Source: Glycomyces albidus (GTDB lineage: Bacteria; Actinomycetota; Actinomycetes; Mycobacteriales; Micromonosporaceae). From it: 64,000 nt of DNA. The translations under genes were made by a program, and so were the position numbers. Where the stretch lies: contig NZ_WIAO01000020.1 of the NCBI RefSeq assembly GCF_009451885.1, positions 43,779-107,778 on the forward strand. Direction: 5' to 3'. Of this stretch, positions 60,444-64,000 are shown in pieces (within the stretch, counting starts at the first letter, position 1; each line of letters opens with the position of its first letter). The notes beneath the pieces are model-generated. The model saw only the letters and a program-made list of their open reading frames with translations. It was not told the origin of the DNA and made no database searches.

Positions 60444-61506
60444 GCTGCGCGTAGCCATTGTCGGCGTGGGCAACTGCGCCTCTTCGCTGGTCCAAGGCGT
60501 CGAGTACTACCGGGACGCCGCGCCCGAGGACCGCGTGCCGGGCCTCATGCACGTCCAGTTCGGCGACTACCACGTGAACGACATCGAATTCGTCGCCGCG
60601 TTCGACGTCGACGCGAAGAAGGTCGGCCAGGACCTGGCCAGTGCGATCAACGCCTCGGAGAACAACACCATCCAGTTCGCCGAGGTCCCGCCGACCGGGG
60701 TCCACGTCCTGCGCGGCCCGACCCACGACGGCCTGGGCCAGTACTACACCGAGATGGTCACCGAGTCCTCCGAGGAGCCCGTCGACGTCGTCGCGGCCCT
60801 GAAGGACGCCGAGGCCGACGTGGTCGTCTGCTACCTGCCGGTCGGTTCCGAGAAGGCCGCGAAGTTCTACGCCCAGGCCGCCATCGACGCCGGCTGCGCG
60901 TTCGTCAACGCCCTCCCGGTGTTCATCGCCTCCGACCCCGAATGGGCCCAGAAGTTCGTCGACGCCGGCCTGCCGATCGTCGGGGACGACATCAAGTCGC
61001 AGGTGGGCGCCACCATCGTGCACCGCGTGCTGGCGAAGCTGTTCGAAGACCGCGGCGTGCGCCTCGACCGCACGTACCAGCTGAACTTCGGCGGGAACAT
61101 GGACTTCATGAACATGCTCGAGCGCACCCGCCTGAAATCGAAGAAGATCTCGAAGACGCAGTCGGTGACCTCCCAGATCCCGCACGAGATGCTCGGCGCC
61201 GACGTCCACATCGGCCCGTCGGACCACGTGCCGTGGCTGACCGACCGCAAGTGGGCGTACATCCGCCTCGAGGGCACCACCTTCGGCGACGTGCCGCTGA
61301 ACGCGGAGCTGAAGCTCGAGGTGTGGGACTCGCCGAACTCGGCCGGCGTCATCATCGACGCGGTCCGCGCCGCGAAGATCGCGATGGACCGCGGCCTCGG
61401 CGGCCCCGTGGAGTCGGCCTCGAGCTACTTCATGAAGTCCCCGGCCAAGCAGTTCTCCGACGAAGAGGCCCGCATCTCCGTCGAGGACTTCATCGCCGGC
61501 CGCTAG
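60436..61506 (+). CDS. ino1: inositol-3-phosphate synthase
   Basis: A 356-residue NAD-dependent enzyme that converts glucose-6-phosphate to 1L-myo-inositol-1-phosphate, the first step to phosphatidylinositol and mycothiol. [21 protein letters not shown] is the NAD motif; [35 protein letters not shown] and [12 protein letters not shown] include the catalytic lysines; GPSDHVPWL and [24 protein letters not shown] complete the family. ATG 60436 has AAAGGAGG eight bases upstream. A terminator follows. Confidence 0.97.
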   Translation: MGKLRVAIVGVGNCASSLVQGVEYYRDAAPEDRVPGLMHVQFGDYHVNDIEFVAAFDVDAKKVGQDLASAINASENNTIQFAEVPPTGVHVLRGPTHDGLGQYYTEMVTESSEEPVDVVAALKDAEADVVVCYLPVGSEKAAKFYAQAAIDAGCAFVNALPVFIASDPEWAQKFVDAGLPIVGDDIKSQVGATIVHRVLAKLFEDRGVRLDRTYQLNFGGNMDFMNMLERTRLKSKKISKTQSVTSQIPHEMLGADVHIGPSDHVPWLTDRKWAYIRLEGTTFGDVPLNAELKLEVWDSPNSAGVIIDAVRAAKIAMDRGLGGPVESASSYFMKSPAKQFSDEEARISVEDFIAGR

Positions 61507-61531
61507 GCCCCGACCGCAACCGCTCTCCATA

Positions 61532-61561
61532 GGGGCCCCGATTGCAAAATCGGGGTCCCCC
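61532..61561 (+). terminator. hairpin terminator after ino1
   Basis: GGGGCCCCGATT and AATCGGGGTCCCC form a stem with one bulge around GCAA, followed by C-run then CTTGG. Confidence 0.7.
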
Positions 61562-61578
61562 TTGGCTTTCACCGGAGC

Positions 61579-61584
61579 TATCCT
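61579..61584 (+). promoter_or_regulatory. -10 element of a leaderless MFS transcript
   Basis: TATCCT ends six bases before ATG 61591; no Shine-Dalgarno is present. Confidence 0.45.
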
Positions 61585-61590
61585 CGGACA

Positions 61591-62952
61591 ATGCGCACCG
61601 ACGGCCACGTTCGGAACCTCGCCCGCAACCGCCGATTCCGGCACCTGCTGGCGGTGCGGCTCACCTCCCAGGCCGCCGACGGCATGTTCCAGGCGTCCCT
61701 CGCCCTGTCCGTGTTCTTCAACCCCGCGCTCGGCGAGGCCGGCGACCCGTTCCGGTACGCCACCGCCGTCGCGCTCCTGCTCGGCCCGTACTCGCTGCTG
61801 GGCCCGTACGTCGGCACCGTCCTCGACCGGTTCAGCCGCCGCAACCTCATCGGCGGCGCGAACCTGGTGCGCGCCGCCCTCATGATCGTCATCTGCCTGA
61901 CCCTGCCCGGCGGCTTCAACTGGACGTGGGTGCTGTGCGCCATGGTCGTCCTCGCGGCCAACCGGTTCGTGCTCGCGGGCCTCAGCGCCACCCACCCGCA
62001 GGTCGTCCCCGAACGCGACCTCGTGACCGCGAACTCGCTCGCCTCGACGCTCGGCGCGCTCGCCTACGGGCTCGGCCTCGCCACCACCGGCGTCGCGAAG
62101 CTCCTCGACTCGAACATCTCCTACTCGATGCTCGCGCTCGCCGCCGGCTGCGGATACCTCGTGTCCGCGTTCATCGTGTGGGCCTCGTTCAAGCGCGACT
62201 CGCTCGGCCCCGCCGAGGACGAGGCCGCCCCGGGCGGCCTGTGGCAGGGCATCGCCGCGACCACCGCCGGAATGATCGCCGGCTTCAAGCACCTCGGCCG
62301 CCGCCGCGGCCCGGCCCTGGTCATGGCCGTCCAAGGGCTGCACCGGTTCCTGTACGGGATCGTGTTCATCATCGCGATCGCCCTGTTCATGGGCTTCTTC
62401 TGGGACGTCGAATCGGACCCCACCCACCGGACCACGATCTCGTGGCTCCTCGTCCTCGCCGTCCTCGGCAACGTCGGGGTGCTCGCCGCCGCGATCGTGA
62501 CCCCGCGCGCCACCCGCGTGTGGGGCCCCAAGAACTGGGTGGTCGTCCTCATGGCGCTGTGCGCCGTCGTCGTCGCCGCGCTCGCCGGGACCATGCGGCC
62601 GGTCATGTTCGCCGTCGCGGTCCTCCTGGTGAACATCGCCTCCCAGGGCGTGAAGATCACCGTCGACACCAGCATCCAGCGCGGCGTCGAGGACGCCTAC
62701 CGCGGCCGCGTCTTCAGCGTCAACGACACGATCTACAACGTCGGCTACCTCGCGGGCCTGTTCGCGGCCGCCCTCGTCGTCCCGACCGACGGGTACGCAC
62801 CCGGAACGCTCGTCGGCGTCGCGGTCTCCTACGGCCTGATCTGCGTCGGATACGCCTACCTCGCGCGAGACGACGCCCCGTACGATGCTGAGTCATGGAG
62901 CCCAGCCGCCCCGCATCCGGGACCCCAGCCGAGACCGAGCACGAGCCGGTAG
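61591..62952 (+). CDS. major facilitator superfamily transporter
   Basis: A 453-residue permease with about 12 helices. It opens NRRFRHLLAVRLTSQAADGMFQASLAL, and GPYVGTVLDRFSRRNLIGG is the loop 2-3 signature of the DHA-like family. Substrate unknown; efflux is the likely direction. In actinobacteria a similar MFS gene sits downstream of ino1. Its last 58 bases overlap the cyclophilin gene. Confidence 0.85.
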   Translation: MRTDGHVRNLARNRRFRHLLAVRLTSQAADGMFQASLALSVFFNPALGEAGDPFRYATAVALLLGPYSLLGPYVGTVLDRFSRRNLIGGANLVRAALMIVICLTLPGGFNWTWVLCAMVVLAANRFVLAGLSATHPQVVPERDLVTANSLASTLGALAYGLGLATTGVAKLLDSNISYSMLALAAGCGYLVSAFIVWASFKRDSLGPAEDEAAPGGLWQGIAATTAGMIAGFKHLGRRRGPALVMAVQGLHRFLYGIVFIIAIALFMGFFWDVESDPTHRTTISWLLVLAVLGNVGVLAAAIVTPRATRVWGPKNWVVVLMALCAVVVAALAGTMRPVMFAVAVLLVNIASQGVKITVDTSIQRGVEDAYRGRVFSVNDTIYNVGYLAGLFAAALVVPTDGYAPGTLVGVAVSYGLICVGYAYLARDDAPYDAESWSPAAPHPGPQPRPSTSR

Positions 62953-63860
62953 CCTCCAGCCCCTTCCGCTCCACACCCCCCTGGGAGCGCGGCAGCGGAT
63001 GGAAGCGCGGCCTGGCCGGCCTGGGCGCGGTGCTCCTCACCGCCGGCTCGATCGCCGGCGTCGCCTGGCTCGCCTTCCGCGACGGCGACGGCGAAGGCGG
63101 CGACACCGGCGAGGTGATCACCGAACGCTGCAACGTCACCGAAGCCGACGACGTCGGCGCCGGCGCCGACCCGTTCGAACCGTCGGCACCGCCCGAGCGG
63201 TCCCTCGCCCTGATCCAGACCAACTACGGCGAGATCGCCGTCATGCTCTGGGGCGACCTCGCGCCCTGCGGCGTCGACGCGTTCACGCACCTGTCCGCCA
63301 CCGGCTTCTACGCCTCGCACGAATGCGACCGGCTCACCACCCAGGCGGTCGACCCGACCGCGATCCTGCGCTGCGGCAAGCCCGGACTCGACGACGAGCG
63401 CGGCGACGACTCGTACGGACCGGGCTGGCGGTTCCAGGCCGAGACCGGCATGGCCGGGAACGACGTCGCCGACGTCCTCGCGCTCATCACCGACGACAAG
63501 GGCCGCGCGGGCTCGGCGTTCGCGCTCATCCGCGGCGCGGCCGTCCCCACCGCGGGCGTCAGCGTCATCGGCGGCATCGTCGACGGCTACGAGGTCCTCG
63601 ACCAGATCGCGGCGCTCTCCGAGACCGTCGAATCCGACGGCGCCCCGCCCGTCCCGGTCGAGATCTGGGGCATCACCGTCACCGAGCTCACGGACCTGCC
63701 GAGCGGACCCGACACGGTCGGCGAACCCACCACGCTCCCGTCAGGGGCCGGCACCGGCACCCCGACCGCCGGAGCGACCGCCACCCCCTCCGGCACGCCG
63801 ACGGGCACCGCGACCGGCACCGCCACCCCGAGCGGCATCACCACCCAGGGCCGCGACTAG
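62895..63860 (+). CDS. membrane-anchored peptidyl-prolyl isomerase (cyclophilin type)
   Basis: A 321-residue protein: cytoplasmic Pro-rich tail, one helix at about 42-61, then a cyclophilin-like domain (ALIQTNYGEIAVMLWGDLAPCGVDAFTHLSATGFYASHECDRL in sections, GPGWRFQAETGMAGND). The classical RVI motif is not obvious and GRAGSAFALIRGAA replaces QFFI, so activity is uncertain. The Thr/Pro/Gly-rich tail (about 275-321) is low in complexity. ATG 62895 overlaps the MFS gene. -10-like TACGAT lies eight bases upstream, a leaderless spacing. Confidence 0.85.
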   Translation: MEPSRPASGTPAETEHEPVASSPFRSTPPWERGSGWKRGLAGLGAVLLTAGSIAGVAWLAFRDGDGEGGDTGEVITERCNVTEADDVGAGADPFEPSAPPERSLALIQTNYGEIAVMLWGDLAPCGVDAFTHLSATGFYASHECDRLTTQAVDPTAILRCGKPGLDDERGDDSYGPGWRFQAETGMAGNDVADVLALITDDKGRAGSAFALIRGAAVPTAGVSVIGGIVDGYEVLDQIAALSETVESDGAPPVPVEIWGITVTELTDLPSGPDTVGEPTTLPSGAGTGTPTAGATATPSGTPTGTATGTATPSGITTQGRD

Positions 63861-63930
63861 GGCGGGCCCTAGTTGTTCTGTCTTGGGAGGTTGTGAACAC
63901 CTCACTGGCTGAGCCGGGCGGAAATGGAGC

Positions 63931-64000
63931 GAGGGCCTTCTGGTTCGGTGTGTGTCGCTACAACGTCACGCCGATCCGGGAAGGCCCTCTATGACTCACT
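63931..64000 (+). mobile_element. possible left end of an insertion sequence (transposase start at 63991)
   Basis: GAGGGCCTTC (63931-63940) and GAAGGCCCTC (63980-63989) are perfect inverted repeats, and an ATG follows at 63991, reading Met-Thr-His before the window ends. The Met-Thr-His start resembles IS481-type transposases, but only ten bases of it are present, so this is weak. Confidence 0.3.

Noticed and set aside
1..64000. CRISPR arrays, rRNA genes, prophage or plasmid features
   Set aside because: No regularly spaced repeats, rRNA sequence, integrase or phage structural genes were seen in the window.

Overview
This window is the replication-origin region of a high-GC actinobacterium. 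The order dnaA, dnaN, gnd, recF, DUF721, gyrB, gyrA, DUF3566, tRNA-Ile, tRNA-Ala on one side, and rpmH, rnpA, yidD, yidC, khpB, rsmG, parA, parB, trxA, trxB, sigM, murJ, pcnA on the other, is the core shared with Mycobacterium and Streptomyces. The ponA, padR and ino1 block also matches mycobacterial order. A Glycomyces/Stackebrandtia-like member of the Actinomycetota is a guess from general gene content, not a determination.

Layout. 1-2.8 kb: partial tsaE, an alpha/beta hydrolase and alr (minus strand). 2.9-5.4 kb: metE under a cobalamin riboswitch. 5.5-10.1 kb: an SDR, a secreted subtilase and a CrcB fluoride-channel pair. 10.2-11.8 kb: a cysteine-containing leader peptide followed by a cation symporter. 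11.9-14.9 kb: a TetR regulator divergent from DUF2306 and DUF418 membrane proteins. 14.9-20.5 kb: a TctCBA tricarboxylate transporter divergent from its likely two-component system. 20.5-23 kb: an APH-like kinase, tRNA-Ala, a DLW-39 peptide, a flavoprotein and tRNA-Ile. 23-35 kb: the gyrase, recF, dnaN and dnaA replication cluster with oriC between dnaN and dnaA. 35.3-41.5 kb: rpmH to parB. 41.8-49.6 kb: acetyltransferases, a HIT-like protein, a Ddl/aminotransferase pair, thioredoxin genes and SigM with its probable anti-sigma factor. 49.6-59.4 kb: a pseudokinase, murJ, pcnA, a GT87 transferase and ponA. 59.7-63.9 kb: padR, ino1, an MFS transporter and a cyclophilin. The right edge may carry the start of an insertion sequence.

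How it works together. The region holds initiation (DnaA and its box arrays), elongation (DnaN), helicase loading (DciA), supercoiling (GyrAB), segregation (ParAB and seven perfect parS copies), membrane insertion (YidC/YidD) and cell-wall growth (MurJ, PonA, a Ddl-like ligase). parS sites lie in the parA promoter, inside parB, rsmG and metE, and at the centres of two long palindromes between convergent genes. Many genes look leaderless: a TANNNT -10 element ends six to nine bases before the start codon.
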